Both the position numbers and the translations under genes were made by a program. Shown piece by piece: positions 41,989-51,507 of a stretch of 59,813 nucleotides of DNA. The number at the start of each line of letters is the position of its first letter. Position 1 is the first letter of the stretch. Location of the stretch: contig NZ_MKGQ01000014.1 in assembly GCF_001908105.1 (NCBI RefSeq), forward strand, positions 1-59,813. Direction: 5' to 3'. The stretch is from Xenorhabdus eapokensis. Its GTDB lineage: Bacteria > Pseudomonadota > Gammaproteobacteria > Enterobacterales > Enterobacteriaceae. A model generated the notes under the pieces. It searched no databases. It had not been told where the DNA came from and worked only from the letters and a program-made list of their open reading frames with translations.

Positions 41989-42798
41989 ATGGCAAAAAAT
42001 GATTTTTTACCGTTCGGACTCGCGGACGGGGCAAATGTATTATCAAATGAGGAATACAATAAATTAGCCGCACGGACTAACGGGTTTAGCTCCGGTGTGG
42101 CTAAATCTCAGGAGTTGAATAAAGTTTGGCGGCAGGCATCCGTGATAGCGAGTGTGGTCGCTCAGTTTATTGCTGAGACGACGGGTAATGATGTTTTGGA
42201 TGATGGCAATTTGGCAACGCTACAAAACGGGCTGCTTAATGCATTACGGGCAACAGTTAGCTCGACTGTTCCCTCTGCGTCAGTGACTACTGCGGGTATC
42301 ACCAGACTGAGCAATGATACTGATAGTAACGCAGATAACGTGGCGGCAACATCTAGAGCAGTAAAGATGGTTGCTGATTCAAGGCTGGAAAAATCACGGA
42401 ACGGCGCAGATATCCCCAACAAATCAGAGTTTGTGAAAAACCTCGGTTTAGCGGATGCGGTGAAACGGGCGGAAAATGCGAAATTTGTGGTTGAACGCGG
42501 GCGAAACGCGTTGGGTACGTGGGTGATATGGTCAGATGGTGCGATTGAATTATTTGGTCTGGGTTCACCGATAGCAGGATTAGCTGCGGTTCGTTTTCCC
42601 ATAGAACTACCCAGTACTTCGTATTATATCAGCATAGCTGAACGTATCGCCTATGACACAACTGAGAATGTTGCTCATATATCAATGGTTATTGATAGAA
42701 CGTTAACCCGTTCTGGTTTTAATGCGCGCTGTCAGGTATCGAATGGTGGTGCATCAGGCAGTAGTTTTTCATGGAGAATCTATTATGCGCCGTTTTAA
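41989..42798 (+). CDS. tail fibre protein (constant N-terminus, variable C-terminus)
   Basis: The 269-residue tail fibre: residues 1-150 are the constant part (MAKNDFLPFGLADGANVLSNEEYNKLAARTNGF, VTTAGITRLSNDTDSNADNVAATSRAVKMV, a phage_fiber_2-type repeat), ending in FVKNLGLADAVKRAENA. At this point (42431-42456) lies a gix-like crossover site. The C-terminal ~115 residues (WVIWSDGAIELFGLGSPIAG...) are the receptor-binding variant. An alternative C-terminus beginning [14 protein letters not shown] lies inverted at 43458-43964. It follows the DUF2612 gene by 7 nt and is coupled to the small Tfa-like gene. Confidence 0.88.
   Translation: MAKNDFLPFGLADGANVLSNEEYNKLAARTNGFSSGVAKSQELNKVWRQASVIASVVAQFIAETTGNDVLDDGNLATLQNGLLNALRATVSSTVPSASVTTAGITRLSNDTDSNADNVAATSRAVKMVADSRLEKSRNGADIPNKSEFVKNLGLADAVKRAENAKFVVERGRNALGTWVIWSDGAIELFGLGSPIAGLAAVRFPIELPSTSYYISIAERIAYDTTENVAHISMVIDRTLTRSGFNARCQVSNGGASGSSFSWRIYYAPF
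42431..42456. repeat. gix/cix-like inversion site, left
   Basis: Centred on AAAACCTCGGTTT (42437-42449), the core of the Gin/Cin/Hin-family 26-bp crossover site. An inverted copy of the same 13 bp is at 43954-43966. The site lies inside the fibre coding sequence at the constant/variable junction. Confidence 0.8.
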
Positions 42799-42964
42799 TC
42801 CCAAAACGCTGACTGAGGTTTTACCCGCAATTCACGATACAGAGGGATCAATTGAACTACCTGATGATTGTTGGTTTTTCCGCGAACGAGAAATACCACA
42901 GGGGAAACTGTTATCAGTTAATGAGGCAGGGGAACCCATTTTGATTGATGTGCCAACTGAATAA
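42785..42964 (+). CDS. short tail-fibre-assembly-like protein, 59 aa
   Basis: The 59-residue protein starts at ATG 42785, behind GGAGAATCTATT and within the last codons of the fibre gene (14-nt overlap). It ends GKLLSVNEAGEPILIDVPTE, recalling [19 protein letters not shown] in the full-length assembly protein encoded on the other strand. It is probably a shortened Tfa-type chaperone or virion tip subunit dedicated to the currently expressed fibre C-terminus. Confidence 0.65.
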   Translation: MRRFNPKTLTEVLPAIHDTEGSIELPDDCWFFREREIPQGKLLSVNEAGEPILIDVPTE

Positions 42965-42968
42965 CAAT

Positions 42969-42987
42969 CAGGGGCACTATGCCCCTG
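42969..42987. terminator. hairpin between convergent fibre genes
   Basis: CAGGGGC (42969-42975) and GCCCCTG (42981-42987) around ACTAT, located exactly between the stop codons of the two convergent assembly genes. No T-run, so termination is possible but not certain. Confidence 0.5.
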
Positions 42988-42990
42988 TAC

Positions 42991-43452
42991 TCATTTCGGC
43001 TGCTCCGGCCACTGGATATCGGGTGCGGTAGAGCAATCTACCCGATTGAGCAATACCCGATATTTACGCCATTTGGTTAATGCGGATTTTTCGGCATCAG
43101 TTGCCATATCTAAATCGACGGCGTCCTGCAACGGGGCAATTTTTCCACTGGCGTGAGACATTAGATAGCGTTTCTGCGATTCTGCCCGCTGTTGCAATTG
43201 CTCAGGCGTAGGCGGCGGTGGGTCTACCAATATTGGGAAACCGTCAACATCGGCGGTAATACGTTTCCCGTTCGCTTGCCCATCAAGTAATTGATTGTGT
43301 AAATCATTACTGATAGGTTTAAGGTCAGCCGGGTAATTCTCCGGGTCATCATAAGGCCGATAAACAAACCCCGGTGCTGACGCACTGTAAAAATAATCAT
43401 AATTCCTGTCGTAATCAGGCCATGCATTTTGACGTATTTCTTTGTTATTCAT
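42991..43452 (-). CDS. tail fibre assembly protein (Tfa) for the silent fibre variant
   Basis: The 153-residue Tfa/caudovirales fibre assembly family protein: [62 protein letters not shown] (about 20-82) and the C-terminal [33 protein letters not shown] are diagnostic. ATG 43452 has GGGAGATAGACACG upstream, and follows the stop of the silent fibre cassette by 5 nt. In the present orientation it has no promoter; inversion between the gix-like sites would place it behind the fibre promoter. Confidence 0.88.
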   Translation of the reverse strand: MNNKEIRQNAWPDYDRNYDYFYSASAPGFVYRPYDDPENYPADLKPISNDLHNQLLDGQANGKRITADVDGFPILVDPPPPTPEQLQQRAESQKRYLMSHASGKIAPLQDAVDLDMATDAEKSALTKWRKYRVLLNRVDCSTAPDIQWPEQPK

Positions 43453-43457
43453 CGTGT

Positions 43458-43964
43458 CTATCTCCCAATTGCCCACCATGCCACCGAATGTCTACTGATA
43501 TCCCCATTTTCGGTTTTTGATGCCGCATAGAACTGAAAACGATTCATCGGGTAACCAAATGCATTGTCTATACGACTTCCCTGACTATCCGTGTTAGTTA
43601 CCAGCATCGCAAAGCATTCATCCGGAAACGCACGCGGGAAATCAAAATTTCCACCGCTGACACCAAGTGCGCCATATTGAAAAATGATGCCGCTTGAGCC
43701 ATCCTGCCACCACCCTTTATTACCCACCATAAATTCAGCGGTATTCTTTTTACCAAAGTGCCGATCAATCCAAATGCTCAGGAAATTATCATCCCACTGT
43801 TTCCCGCGAATATCGCCCCACGGTGTCAGGGCAGCACTGCCCGCAGCAAACCCATTGACAGAATTAACTGTGCCAATAAATTCAATTTTGCCATTCACTG
43901 TTCCACCGATGCGTTTATCCAGTGCATTTTCCGCCCGTTCCACCGTTCCCGCTAAACCGAGGTT
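43458..43964 (-). CDS. silent alternative tail fibre C-terminus (no start codon region)
   Basis: On the minus strand an open frame begins at the inversion core, directly after an in-frame TAA, with [29 protein letters not shown] and ends [17 protein letters not shown]. The first 14 residues parallel NLGLADAVKRAENA of the expressed fibre, showing that inversion at the shared core would fuse this 168-residue tip to the constant N-terminus in frame. Residues include [29 protein letters not shown], typical of phage fibre tips. A GTG at 43943 could start a fragment but has no function as such. Confidence 0.85.
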   Translation of the reverse strand, partial: NLGLAGTVERAENALDKRIGGTVNGKIEFIGTVNSVNGFAAGSAALTPWGDIRGKQWDDNFLSIWIDRHFGKKNTAEFMVGNKGWWQDGSSGIIFQYGALGVSGGNFDFPRAFPDECFAMLVTNTDSQGSRIDNAFGYPMNRFQFYAASKTENGDISRHSVAWWAIGR

Positions 43965-43972
43965 TTATGGAA
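43947..43972. repeat. gix/cix-like inversion site, right
   Basis: TCCCGCT-AAACCGAGGTTTT-ATGGAA: the 13-bp centre is the exact inverted copy of 42437-42449 and matches the known gix/cix core. It bounds the invertible segment of about 1.5 kb. Confidence 0.82.
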
Positions 43973-44166
43973 ATAGTTGATTGCGTTTTTCGTGCAATAA
44001 AAATGAGTGGCTAGCCGCTTTATAGGTTGAAAATCAACAAATTTGTAGCTCAATTAATGCGCAAATTGAGAATTTGGAGGGATGTAGGGTCGAATGGGTG
44101 AAATATACGCAGATGCCGGTAATGTGACTGCTATTTAGAGTGATGTAGCGTTATCCTGTGTGTTAA

Positions 44167-44188
44167 AAAGGGCGGATTTCCGCCCTTT
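44167..44188 (-). terminator. terminator of the integrase gene
   Basis: AAAGGGCGG (44167-44175) and CCGCCCTTT (44180-44188) pair perfectly around ATTT; the minus strand continues with TT and AAC, giving a T5 tail, 4 bp after the integrase stop. The region 43973-44166 before it holds no gene and no invertase. Confidence 0.85.
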
Positions 44189-44192
44189 GGAA

Positions 44193-45287
44193 TTACTCTT
44201 CTTTCTGCTGCATCAGTTTGTTGAATTTTTCATGTAGTGTTTGTGGGTATAGTTCCGTATACACCTGCCATAATACATTCAATGAACGGTGGCCTGTTAC
44301 CTGCGCGACCTCTTCAATTGAAAAGCCGGCCTCGAATAGGCGACTAGCCCCTTCTCTGCGTAGGTCGTGATAACGCAGATCTTGGATGCCTAATGAATTT
44401 CTAACTCGCTGGAATCCAGCGGTAACACTTTTTGGATTGTAGGGGAAAATTAGTTCACTTTTCCTAGGTTGTCTTTGAACAATTTCCCATGCCTCTCCAA
44501 GCAAAGGAACAAGCATATGATTACCTGCTTTCTTTCTGGGGTCTTTTCTGTCCCTTACAAGAACAGCCTTCTGTTTTTCGTCTATATCATCCCATCTGAT
44601 TTTGCAAACCTCACCAATGCGCATACAACTCAATATGGAAAAATCCAATATGTCTAAATATGGGATATGAGCAGCTCTATGATTAGCACGTTTGCGCAGC
44701 CCGTCTACTAACCTATCCAGTTCATCATTAACGGGACGCCTGTTCCGGCGGTTAGACTTCCCAATCAATCCCATTTTCAACAATATTGGCCTAGATCCAT
44801 AGGCAGGATTTGCAGTGTAGTTTATGCCGTAGACTGGTTTGGCGGATGTTAATACGGATGTGAGATAACTGACATCGTGGTTAATAGTGGCGGGGGACGC
44901 ACCGCTTTCTCGTCTGTAACGGCAATGATCAATGATGTGATTTTCTGATAGATCAGATAAATATATATTTGCAATATCGCAATCCATTAACATGTTTAAA
45001 ACGTATTTTTTAGTTCGCCCCGCCTTCCCTCCTAAATTAGGATCATGGATATACCTATACAACAGGTCTCGTACAGTTATACCTGCAACATCACCATTCG
45101 ATGGAACCCCCGTCTCTTCCAATTCGGCAGCGCGTTTAGTTCCCCAACTTTTAGCTTGAGCCATTTTGCCAAACGTTTTTGTTTCGCGATGAACATGTTT
45201 CCCGCTTTCTTTTATTCCCACCGTGCAGCGGTATCTGATAGTACCATCGGCGCGAGGGCGTTTCACTATGTTATAGTAGGCCATCAT
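44193..45287 (-). CDS. tyrosine integrase (dusA-specific)
   Basis: The 364-residue tyrosine recombinase. N-terminal arm-binding domain ([27 protein letters not shown]), SAM-like core-binding domain around 65-170, catalytic domain with Arg in [14 protein letters not shown] (about 222), [12 protein letters not shown] (about 304-315), TGHRS (about 330) and nucleophile Y343 (WQVYTELY). It recognises the 33-bp core in dusA, from which it is separated by 160 bp. ATG 45287 follows GAGAGGTAA; ATG 45284 is an equal choice. It is transcribed away from attR toward the fibre genes and ends at a strong terminator. Confidence 0.93.
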   Translation of the reverse strand: MMAYYNIVKRPRADGTIRYRCTVGIKESGKHVHRETKTFGKMAQAKSWGTKRAAELEETGVPSNGDVAGITVRDLLYRYIHDPNLGGKAGRTKKYVLNMLMDCDIANIYLSDLSENHIIDHCRYRRESGASPATINHDVSYLTSVLTSAKPVYGINYTANPAYGSRPILLKMGLIGKSNRRNRRPVNDELDRLVDGLRKRANHRAAHIPYLDILDFSILSCMRIGEVCKIRWDDIDEKQKAVLVRDRKDPRKKAGNHMLVPLLGEAWEIVQRQPRKSELIFPYNPKSVTAGFQRVRNSLGIQDLRYHDLRREGASRLFEAGFSIEEVAQVTGHRSLNVLWQVYTELYPQTLHEKFNKLMQQKEE

Positions 45288-45303
45288 TTACCTCTCAGTC
45301 ACC

Positions 45304-45341
45304 AGTACACCATTAGGTGTGGTGTACTGGATGGTGTACCG
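45304..45341. repeat. candidate integrase arm sites and inverted repeat, right
   Basis: AGTACACC (45304-45311) is the inverse of GGTGTACT (45321-45328), and a further direct copy TGGTGTACCG lies at 45332-45341. The direct pair matches the pair at 1253-1274. The sites lie between the int start and attR and could both bind integrase and control int. Confidence 0.55.
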
Positions 45342-45372
45342 ATTATCAAAAAATAGCCTAAAATGTACCGAA

Positions 45373-46410
45373 ATGCACGAAAATAAAGAAATTGAAAAGC
45401 ACATACGAACCAAAGAAATGAAAGAAATATTAGGCCAACATTGGAGTGGCCGCTTCTCCGTCGCCCCCATGTTGGACTGGACTGACCGTCATTGTCGTTA
45501 CTTCCACCGCTTATTAAGCAAAGAGGCACTGCTTTACACGGAAATGGTCACGACAGGCGCGATTATTCATGGCAAAGGGGATTATCTGGCCTATAACGAG
45601 CAAGAGCATCCATTGGCACTGCAATTGGGGGGGAGTGATCCTCAAGCATTGGCGCAATGTGCCAAGATCGCGCAGGAAAGAGGTTACGATGAGATCAACC
45701 TGAATGTGGGTTGTCCTTCTGATCGTGTGCAGAATGGTCGTTTTGGTGCTTGTCTGATGGGAGAAGCAGCACTGGTAGCTGATTGTGTTAAGGCAATGCA
45801 GGATGTAGTGGATATCCCTGTTACGGTTAAAACCCGCATCGGAATTGATGAACAGGATAGCTACGCGTTTCTGTGTGATTTCATTGATACTGTTGTGAAA
45901 AACAGCGATTGCGATAATTTTATTATCCATGCGCGTAAAGCGTGGCTGTCTGGTTTAAGCCCGAAAGAGAACCGCGAAATTCCGCCCTTGGATTACCCGC
46001 GCGTCTATCAATTGAAACGAGATTTTCCACAACTGACGCTATCAATTAATGGCGGTATTAAATCGTTGGAAGAAGCCAAACAGCACTTGCAGTATATGGA
46101 TGGTGTGATGATTGGGCGGGAAGCCTACCAAAATCCGTCCATTCTGGCACATGTGGATCGTGAATTGTTTGATCAAACAGTTCCAGTGACCAATACGGTT
46201 GATGTGGTTAAAGCGCTTTATCCTTATATTGAACAAGAATTATCAAAAGGCACTTATTTAGGGCATATCACTCGCCATATTTTAGGGATTTTCCAGGGTA
46301 TTCCTGGGGCACGTCAGTGGCGCCGTCATTTAAGTGAAAACGCCCATAAGCAGGGCGCTGATATTATGATTGTTGAGAAAGCGTTGGAAATGGTAACAGA
46401 GCGGATGTAA
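45373..46410 (+). CDS. dusA: tRNA-dihydrouridine synthase A with phage-encoded N-terminus
   Basis: The 345-residue DusA reduces uridine at positions 20/20a of tRNAs using FMN and [23 protein letters not shown] (about 27-44), [19 protein letters not shown] with catalytic Cys114, the [17 protein letters not shown] segment and INGGIKS are intact. Codons before 45450 come from the phage: the start is uncertain, with ATG 45373 (MHENKE..., length equal to E. coli DusA) or ATG 45418; neither has a strong ribosome site, and TAAAAT at 45358 may be a phage-supplied -10. The original start (MHLSSR) was left behind at attL. Enzyme core is complete, so function is probably retained. Confidence 0.92.
   Translation: MHENKEIEKHIRTKEMKEILGQHWSGRFSVAPMLDWTDRHCRYFHRLLSKEALLYTEMVTTGAIIHGKGDYLAYNEQEHPLALQLGGSDPQALAQCAKIAQERGYDEINLNVGCPSDRVQNGRFGACLMGEAALVADCVKAMQDVVDIPVTVKTRIGIDEQDSYAFLCDFIDTVVKNSDCDNFIIHARKAWLSGLSPKENREIPPLDYPRVYQLKRDFPQLTLSINGGIKSLEEAKQHLQYMDGVMIGREAYQNPSILAHVDRELFDQTVPVTNTVDVVKALYPYIEQELSKGTYLGHITRHILGIFQGIPGARQWRRHLSENAHKQGADIMIVEKALEMVTERM
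45450..45482. repeat. attR core (33-bp direct repeat with attL)
   Basis: Exact copy of 1186-1218, encoding [11 protein letters not shown] in dusA. Everything between the two cores, about 44.3 kb, is prophage. Confidence 0.9.
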
Positions 46411-46417
46411 TCCGCTC
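46399..46417 (+). terminator. dusA terminator overlapping the stop codon
   Basis: GAGCGGAT (46399-46406) and ATCCGCTC (46410-46417) around GTA, followed after a few bases by GTTTTGTCT. It separates dusA from the convergent qorA. Confidence 0.7.
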
Positions 46418-46434
46418 AGGTGTTTTGTCTGAAA

Positions 46435-47418
46435 TTATGGGATTAATAAGCTGGAACCGTGGGTTGCACGGCTTTCCAGTGTCTGGTGGGCTTTTACCGC
46501 TTCGCTCAGTGGAAATTTCTGGTTTTCTGGGACATCCACATTGATTTTGCCGCTGGAGATTAAACCAAACAGTGTCTTGCTGGCTTCAGCCAACTCTTCG
46601 CGGGTGGTGATATAGCCATTAAGAGAAGGGCGGGTGAGAAACAGTGAACCTTTCTGATTGAGGATACCCAAATTTATTCCAGTTACCGGCCCTGAGGCGT
46701 TACCAAAACTGACCATCAAACCTTGTCGTTTCAGGCAATCCAGTGAATCCAGCCATGTCTCTTTGCCAACAGAATCGTATACGACACCAACTTTTTCCCC
46801 GCCAGTCATAGCCAGAACGCGTTCTACAATATTCTTGCGACGATAGTTGATGGTTTGCCATGCCCCGGCTGCTTGGGCGAGCGTCGCTTTTTCATCTGAA
46901 CCTACTGTTCCAATCAACTTTGCACCCAGTGCTTTTGCCCACTGGCAAGCAATCAAGCCAACACCACCAGCAGCAGCATGAAACAGAATTGTTTCTCCTG
47001 CCTGGAGCTTATGGGTCAAATTGAATAGATAGTAGACAGTCAAACCTTTTAAGAATGATGCAGCAGCTTGCTCGAACGAGATCTCATCTGGCAACAGCGC
47101 TAATTTACTTTCAGAAACGTTGTGTATTTCACTGTAAGCACCTAAGGTTGACTGGGCGTAAACCACACGATCACCGACTTTAATTGCTGTCACATCGGAG
47201 CCAACTTGAGTGACAATACCCGCGGCTTCGGTTCCCAAGCCACAGGGCAGGCTGGCTGGTGGATATAAGCCACTGCGTATATAGGTATCGATATAATTAA
47301 TACCGATGGCTTTGTTTTCGACTTGTACTTCATCGGGAGCAAGGTCAGCAGGGGTAAATTCACAATATCGGAGTACTTCTGGGCCGCCAATGGCGGATAA
47401 TTCGATGTGTTTTGCCAT
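46435..47418 (-). CDS. qorA: NADPH:quinone oxidoreductase 1
   Basis: The 327-residue zinc-independent medium-chain reductase of the quinone oxidoreductase family. Typical blocks: GPEVLRYCEF, GINYIDTYIRSGLY (about 40-53), GTEAAGIVTQVGSDVTAIKVGDRVVY (about 62-87) and the Rossmann motif HAAAGGVGLIACQWAKALGAKLIGTVGSDEK (about 147-177). No catalytic zinc ligands are present, as expected. It reduces quinones by one electron using NADPH. Convergent with dusA, divergent from dnaB, the same neighbourhood as in E. coli. Confidence 0.93.
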   Translation of the reverse strand: MAKHIELSAIGGPEVLRYCEFTPADLAPDEVQVENKAIGINYIDTYIRSGLYPPASLPCGLGTEAAGIVTQVGSDVTAIKVGDRVVYAQSTLGAYSEIHNVSESKLALLPDEISFEQAAASFLKGLTVYYLFNLTHKLQAGETILFHAAAGGVGLIACQWAKALGAKLIGTVGSDEKATLAQAAGAWQTINYRRKNIVERVLAMTGGEKVGVVYDSVGKETWLDSLDCLKRQGLMVSFGNASGPVTGINLGILNQKGSLFLTRPSLNGYITTREELAEASKTLFGLISSGKINVDVPENQKFPLSEAVKAHQTLESRATHGSSLLIP

Positions 47419-47600
47419 GGTAACTCTCTCATTATGTTAGAAATATTGGGTACAGCTTCGCACATTTGCAATGAAATAGCTGCAAATAGCGTTAATGTAT
47501 CTGAAATCATTACAAACTATATATAATTACTCAAGGCTGTTTTCATGGCGTATACTGATGTCCTATTTCGTTTTTTATTTAGTGGATTGATGCGGTATAC

Positions 47601-49010
47601 ATGGCTGGAAAAAAACCAACTAACAACAGTATGGCTGAACCAAAAGATCGCCAAGTGGAAGGGCTGAAACTTCCACCACACTCTTTGGAAGCAGAACAAT
47701 CCGTGTTAGGCGGTTTGATGCTGGATAATGAACGTTGGGATAATGTATCCGAACGGGTTACCAGCAATGACTTTTTCAGCCGACCACACCGACGTATTTT
47801 TGCTGAAATGCAGCGTTTGCTCGAAACGGGCAAACCTATCGACCTGATTACATTATCGGAATCTCTTGAACAGAATGGCGAACTCGATAATGTTGGAGGG
47901 TTCGCTTATCTTGCCGAATTATCGAAAAATACCCCAAGTGCGGCGAATATCAATGCGTATGCTGATATTGTCCGTGAACGTGCGGTAGTACGCGATATGA
48001 TCGCGGTAGCCAATGAAATTGCCGATGCGGGATACGATCCACAAGGGCGAACCAGCGAAGAGCTGTTGGATTTGGCTGAATCACGCGTATTCCAGATTGC
48101 AGAAAATCGGGCAAGTAAGGATGAAGGCCCAAAAGGTATTGAACAGATCCTGGAAGAAACCGTTGAACGAATTGAGCAACTCTATCAGCGCCCACATGAT
48201 GGTGTGACCGGAGTTTCTACCGGTTATCAAGATCTGGATAAGAAGACCGCCGGTTTACAAAAATCAGATTTAGTTATCGTGGCGGCGCGTCCTTCAATGG
48301 GTAAAACAACCTTTGCGATGAACCTGTGCGAAAACGCGGCTATGATGCAGGATAAACCGGTTCTGATTTTCAGCCTTGAGATGCCCGGCAATCAGATTAT
48401 GATGCGTATGCTGGCGTCCCTGTCCCGCGTAGACCAAACACGTATTCGTACCGGTCAGCTTGATGATGAGGATTGGGCGCGAATTTCCAGCACGATGGGA
48501 ATTTTGCTGGAAAAACGCAATATGTATATCGATGACTCATCCGGTTTGACGCCAACAGAAGTACGTTCCCGTGCGCGACGAGTTTTCCGCGAACATGGCG
48601 GGCTCAGTATGATCATGATCGACTACCTGCAATTGATGCGAGTACCTTCTTTATCTGACAACCGAACACTAGAAATTGCGGAAATATCCCGCTCACTGAA
48701 AGCATTGGCAAAAGAGCTTCAGGTGCCGGTTGTTGCGCTCTCCCAGCTTAACCGTAGTTTGGAACAGCGAGCCGATAAGCGTCCGGTTAACTCCGATCTG
48801 CGTGAATCTGGCTCTATCGAACAGGATGCTGACTTGATCATGTTTATCTATCGTGACGAGGTTTATCACGATAACAGTGAACTGAAAGGCGTGGCAGAAA
48901 TCATCATTGGTAAACAGCGTAACGGCCCTATTGGCACAGTAAGGCTAACGTTTAATGGTCAATGGTCACGATTCGATAATTATGCTGGGCCAAGTTACAG
49001 TGACGAATAA
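47601..49010 (+). CDS. dnaB: replicative DNA helicase DnaB
   Basis: The 469-residue hexameric replicative helicase. N-terminal domain: GLKLPPHSLEAEQSVLGGLMLDNERWDNVSERV; linker with ADIVRERAVVRDMI; RecA domain with Walker A ARPSMGKTTFA (about 228-238), Walker B MIMIDYLQLM (about 337), and GSIEQDADLIMFIYRDEVY near 410-428. It unwinds the fork 5'-3' and binds DnaG and DnaC. Near identity to the E. coli protein throughout. It starts at ATG 47601, matching the E. coli N-terminus MAG.KP. Confidence 0.97.
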   Translation: MAGKKPTNNSMAEPKDRQVEGLKLPPHSLEAEQSVLGGLMLDNERWDNVSERVTSNDFFSRPHRRIFAEMQRLLETGKPIDLITLSESLEQNGELDNVGGFAYLAELSKNTPSAANINAYADIVRERAVVRDMIAVANEIADAGYDPQGRTSEELLDLAESRVFQIAENRASKDEGPKGIEQILEETVERIEQLYQRPHDGVTGVSTGYQDLDKKTAGLQKSDLVIVAARPSMGKTTFAMNLCENAAMMQDKPVLIFSLEMPGNQIMMRMLASLSRVDQTRIRTGQLDDEDWARISSTMGILLEKRNMYIDDSSGLTPTEVRSRARRVFREHGGLSMIMIDYLQLMRVPSLSDNRTLEIAEISRSLKALAKELQVPVVALSQLNRSLEQRADKRPVNSDLRESGSIEQDADLIMFIYRDEVYHDNSELKGVAEIIIGKQRNGPIGTVRLTFNGQWSRFDNYAGPSYSDE

Positions 49011-49113
49011 ATTCAAGTGCCTATCGTTCATGTTCAAATAACTTCAATAACCAACAGAGAAGATAGGCTGTTATTTATCAAACCTGACTGAAAAATTATA
49101 AAAAGGGGATGGA

Positions 49114-50193
49114 ATGAAAGCGGCAACTGCTGTTATCGACCGCCGCGCTCTGCGACACAATTTGCAACAGGTGAGAGTACAAGCTCCTGACAGTAAAATA
49201 ATTGCAGTTGTGAAAGCAAACGCCTATGGACATGGTTTATTAGAAACTGCACACACAATGGAAGATGCTGATTGCTTCGGTGTTGCTCGCATTGGAGAAG
49301 CACTTGCCCTGCGCAGTGGCGGGATCGTCAAGCCAATCTTGCTATTAGAAGGTTTTTTTGAAGCGGCTGATCTACCCATTTTAGTCGTCAATCATATTGA
49401 AACTGTGGTGCATAGCATTGAGCAGCTTGAAGCATTGGAACAGGCAGATTTATCCCATCCGATTAAAGTGTGGATGAAAATCGATACAGGCATGCATCGT
49501 CTGGGCGTCAGGATCGATGAAGCAGACGCATTTTATCAACGTCTGAGCCGTTGTCGTAACGTTGAGCAACCCGTTAATATCATCAGCCACTTTAGCCGTG
49601 CAGATGAGCCTACAGTTGAAACGACCCAACAACAAATTGAGTGCTTTATGGCATTTATTGCGGATAAAGCTGGCGAGAAATCCATCTCTGCATCAGGAGG
49701 GATTTTATTATGGCCAAAAGCACATTTAGACTGGGTTCGTCCCGGTATCATAATGTATGGTGCCTCGCCGATGGCAGATAAAACTGCGGCTGACTTTAAC
49801 TTACTTCCTGCCATGACACTCAAATCGAGCTTAATCGCTGTACGTAAGCACAAAGCGGGCGAAGCTGTGGGATATGGTGGTACGTGGAGCAGTGAACGTG
49901 ACACATGTCTTGGTGTTGTAGCAATGGGATATGGTGATGGTTATCCCCGCAGTGCACCTGTCGGTACACCCGTATTTATCAATGGTCGGGAAGTGCCACT
50001 TGTTGGCCGTGTATCTATGGATATGATTACTGTGGAGCTGGGGCCAACATGCCAGGATAAAGTTGGCGATGAAGTGATCCTTTGGGGAAATGCTCTAGCA
50101 GTTGAAAAAATTGCGGAACATTCGGGGATCAGTGCTTATGAGCTGATTACGAAACTGACTTCACGTGTTGCAATGGAATATCTGGACGAATAA
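49114..50193 (+). CDS. alr: alanine racemase, biosynthetic
   Basis: The 359-residue PLP-dependent alanine racemase converts L- to D-alanine for peptidoglycan. PLP-binding Lys34 lies in [10 protein letters not shown]; the second catalytic base is the Tyr of AVGYGGTW (about 250-257); [11 protein letters not shown] near 299-309 is the conserved C-terminal motif. AAGGGGATGGA precedes the ATG. It lies directly after dnaB, as in E. coli, where alr is the constitutive racemase. Confidence 0.96.
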   Translation: MKAATAVIDRRALRHNLQQVRVQAPDSKIIAVVKANAYGHGLLETAHTMEDADCFGVARIGEALALRSGGIVKPILLLEGFFEAADLPILVVNHIETVVHSIEQLEALEQADLSHPIKVWMKIDTGMHRLGVRIDEADAFYQRLSRCRNVEQPVNIISHFSRADEPTVETTQQQIECFMAFIADKAGEKSISASGGILLWPKAHLDWVRPGIIMYGASPMADKTAADFNLLPAMTLKSSLIAVRKHKAGEAVGYGGTWSSERDTCLGVVAMGYGDGYPRSAPVGTPVFINGREVPLVGRVSMDMITVELGPTCQDKVGDEVILWGNALAVEKIAEHSGISAYELITKLTSRVAMEYLDE

Positions 50194-50245
50194 TCAGGGT
50201 AAGTTATATTGTCTTTTATCTCACTCGTAGCAGGAATATAACGTC

Positions 50246-51439
50246 ATGTTTCAAAATGTTGATGCATACGCGGGCGATCCTATCCTGTCGTTAATGGAAG
50301 AATTTAAAAACGATCCCCGTGCAGAAAAAATTAATTTGAGTATCGGGCTGTATTACGATGAACAGGGTATAACCCCAAAATTGCAGGCTGTTGCAACTGC
50401 TGAAGAACAAATGAAGGCTTTGCCACAATCTGCTTCCCTTTATCTACCCATGGAAGGATTGCTTGCCTATCGCACAGCCGTTCAGGAATTGCTGTTTGGC
50501 AAAGATCACCCACTGTTAAATCAGCAACGTATTGCCACCATTCAAACATTGGGTGGTTCTGGCGCATTAAAAGTAGGGGCTGATTTTTTACACCGTTATT
50601 TCCCTGATTCTGAAGTATGGTGCAGCGATCCGACGTGGGAAAACCATGCCGCTATTTTTGCCGGAGCAGGCATCAAGGTGAATTATTACCCTTATTTTGA
50701 TGATAAAACCAAAGGGGTAAAATTTGACGAAATGCTGGCAACATTCAAGCAATTGCCGCCAAAAAGTATTATTTTGATGCACCCTTGCTGCCATAATCCA
50801 ACAGGTTCAGATCTGACCAATGAGCAATGGGATAAAGTGGTTCAGGTTGCCAAAGAGCGGGAATTACTGCCTTTCCTTGATATCGCTTATCAGGGATTTG
50901 CCGATGGTATGGAAGAAGATGCTTACGCAATCCGTGCAATGGCAAATGCGGGGCTGCCTTGTTTGGTCAGTAACTCATTTTCGAAAATTTTCTCGCTGTA
51001 TGGTGAGCGTGTTGGTGGTTTATCGGTTATCTGTGATGATACAAAAGCAACTGAGCGTGTCTTAGGGCAATTGAAAGCGGCGGTGCGCCGTATTTACTCC
51101 AGTCCTCCAAATTTTGGGGCGCAGATTGTTGCCAGGGTATTGAGTAACCCTGAATTAAAAAACCAATGGCTGGATGAAGTTGAACGGATGCGCTTGCGTA
51201 TTCTGGAAATGCGGACAGTATTGGTCAATGCCCTACAAAAGGCACTGCCAGAGAAAAACTTTGACCATTTACTGAAACAGCGTGGAATGTTCAGTTATAC
51301 CGGATTTAGTCAGGCACAAGTTGATAGATTACGTGAAGAATTTGGCGTCTATCTGGTCGGCTCTGGCCGCGTTTGCATGGCTGGCGTGAATCATCACAAC
51401 GTGCAACGCATTGCAGAGGCATTTGCTGCGGTGAGTTAG
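50246..51439 (+). CDS. tyrB: aromatic amino acid aminotransferase
   Basis: The 397-residue class I aminotransferase of the aspartate/aromatic subgroup. PLP Lys247 lies in [29 protein letters not shown] (about 109) and [13 protein letters not shown] (about 188-200) are family motifs; the C-terminal [33 protein letters not shown] carries the substrate Arg. It makes Tyr, Phe and Leu from their keto acids. The order dnaB-alr-tyrB is conserved in Enterobacterales. GCAGGAATATAACGTC is the ribosome site. Confidence 0.95.
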   Translation: MFQNVDAYAGDPILSLMEEFKNDPRAEKINLSIGLYYDEQGITPKLQAVATAEEQMKALPQSASLYLPMEGLLAYRTAVQELLFGKDHPLLNQQRIATIQTLGGSGALKVGADFLHRYFPDSEVWCSDPTWENHAAIFAGAGIKVNYYPYFDDKTKGVKFDEMLATFKQLPPKSIILMHPCCHNPTGSDLTNEQWDKVVQVAKERELLPFLDIAYQGFADGMEEDAYAIRAMANAGLPCLVSNSFSKIFSLYGERVGGLSVICDDTKATERVLGQLKAAVRRIYSSPPNFGAQIVARVLSNPELKNQWLDEVERMRLRILEMRTVLVNALQKALPEKNFDHLLKQRGMFSYTGFSQAQVDRLREEFGVYLVGSGRVCMAGVNHHNVQRIAEAFAAVS

Positions 51440-51507
51440 TGATTTTTATTGTCAGCACGCAAAGAAAATTAGAAAAACAATTGATAATTACAATTGTTAA
51501 CTATTCC

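Noticed and set aside
43941..44192. Expected invertase gene next to the fibre switch
   Set aside because: Both strands were examined; no serine-recombinase motif or long frame is present, so none is annotated.
45319..45372. GTG start of dusA at 45319
   Set aside because: It would translate through the arm-type repeats (VYWMVYR) and has no ribosome site; ATG 45373 gives the usual DusA length.
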